5,380 bases of DNA, from assembly GCA_964593905.1 (NCBI GenBank), contig CAZQLE010000230.1, positions 1-5,380 on the forward strand, read 5' to 3'. Both the position numbers and the translations under genes were made by a program. Below the pieces are notes generated by a model. It was not told the origin of the DNA. It saw nothing but the letters and a program-made list of their open reading frames with translations, and made no database searches. Position 1 is the first letter of the stretch; each line of letters begins with the position of its first letter. This DNA is from CAZQLE01 sp964593905. GTDB lineage: Bacteria > Chloroflexota > Anaerolineae > Anaerolineales > Anaerolineaceae. Positions 5,378-5,380 of this stretch are shown here, one piece after another.

Positions 5378-5380
5378 AGA

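Overview
The window is about 5.4 kb of GC-rich, tightly packed bacterial chromosome. It holds five protein genes, one short divergent control region and one short convergent spacer. The mix suggests a monoderm-like, environmental bacterium, most plausibly of the phylum Chloroflexota (Anaerolineae-like). The clues are a lipobox-bearing TIM-barrel glycosidase-like lipoprotein, a membrane-anchored tandem PepSY protein, and a PhoU-like/PiT operon with TTAAC-type direct repeats upstream. The phylum is an inference, because there is no rRNA or marker gene to confirm it. I see no mobile element, CRISPR array, tRNA or rRNA.

Layout. (1) 11-1261 (+): a complete sensor histidine kinase with four membrane segments, no sizeable outside domain, then HAMP, HisKA and HATPase. 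Its Shine-Dalgarno sequence lies at the very left edge; any partner response regulator would lie outside the window. (2) 1346-2641 (+): a predicted lipoprotein with a proline-rich stalk and a putative glycoside hydrolase barrel (GHL15-like). Its start is ambiguous and a promoter-like sequence overlaps the possible N-terminal codons. (3) 2642-2793: the spacer between convergent genes. It holds a small hairpin directly after the stop and a larger repeat-like hairpin resembling a dispersed intergenic repeat. (4) 4447-2794 (-): a two-gene phosphate uptake operon, a PhoU-like DUF47 accessory protein followed by a PiT-family phosphate permease, with an 8-base overlap. (5) 4448-4696: the divergent control region. 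(6) 4697-5377 (+): a membrane-anchored coiled-coil protein with two PepSY domains, ending three bases before the window does.

The most informative non-coding signal is in the divergent region. Four TTAA(C/T) hexamers recur every 11, 10 and 11 bases at 4535-4572, followed on the minus strand by a perfect TATAAT at 4516-4511. The layout matches Pho boxes bound by PhoB/PhoP/SphR regulators, and it sits upstream of a phosphate transport operon, so it probably makes that operon phosphate-responsive. A perfect 7-bp inverted repeat covers the predicted start of transcription. A separate plus-strand promoter (TTGGGA, 17 bp, GATAAT) serves the PepSY gene; whether the Pho box also affects that gene is open.

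The phosphate operon is the only clear functional unit. The kinase, the lipoprotein and the PepSY protein all act at the cell envelope, but nothing in the sequence ties them to one pathway.
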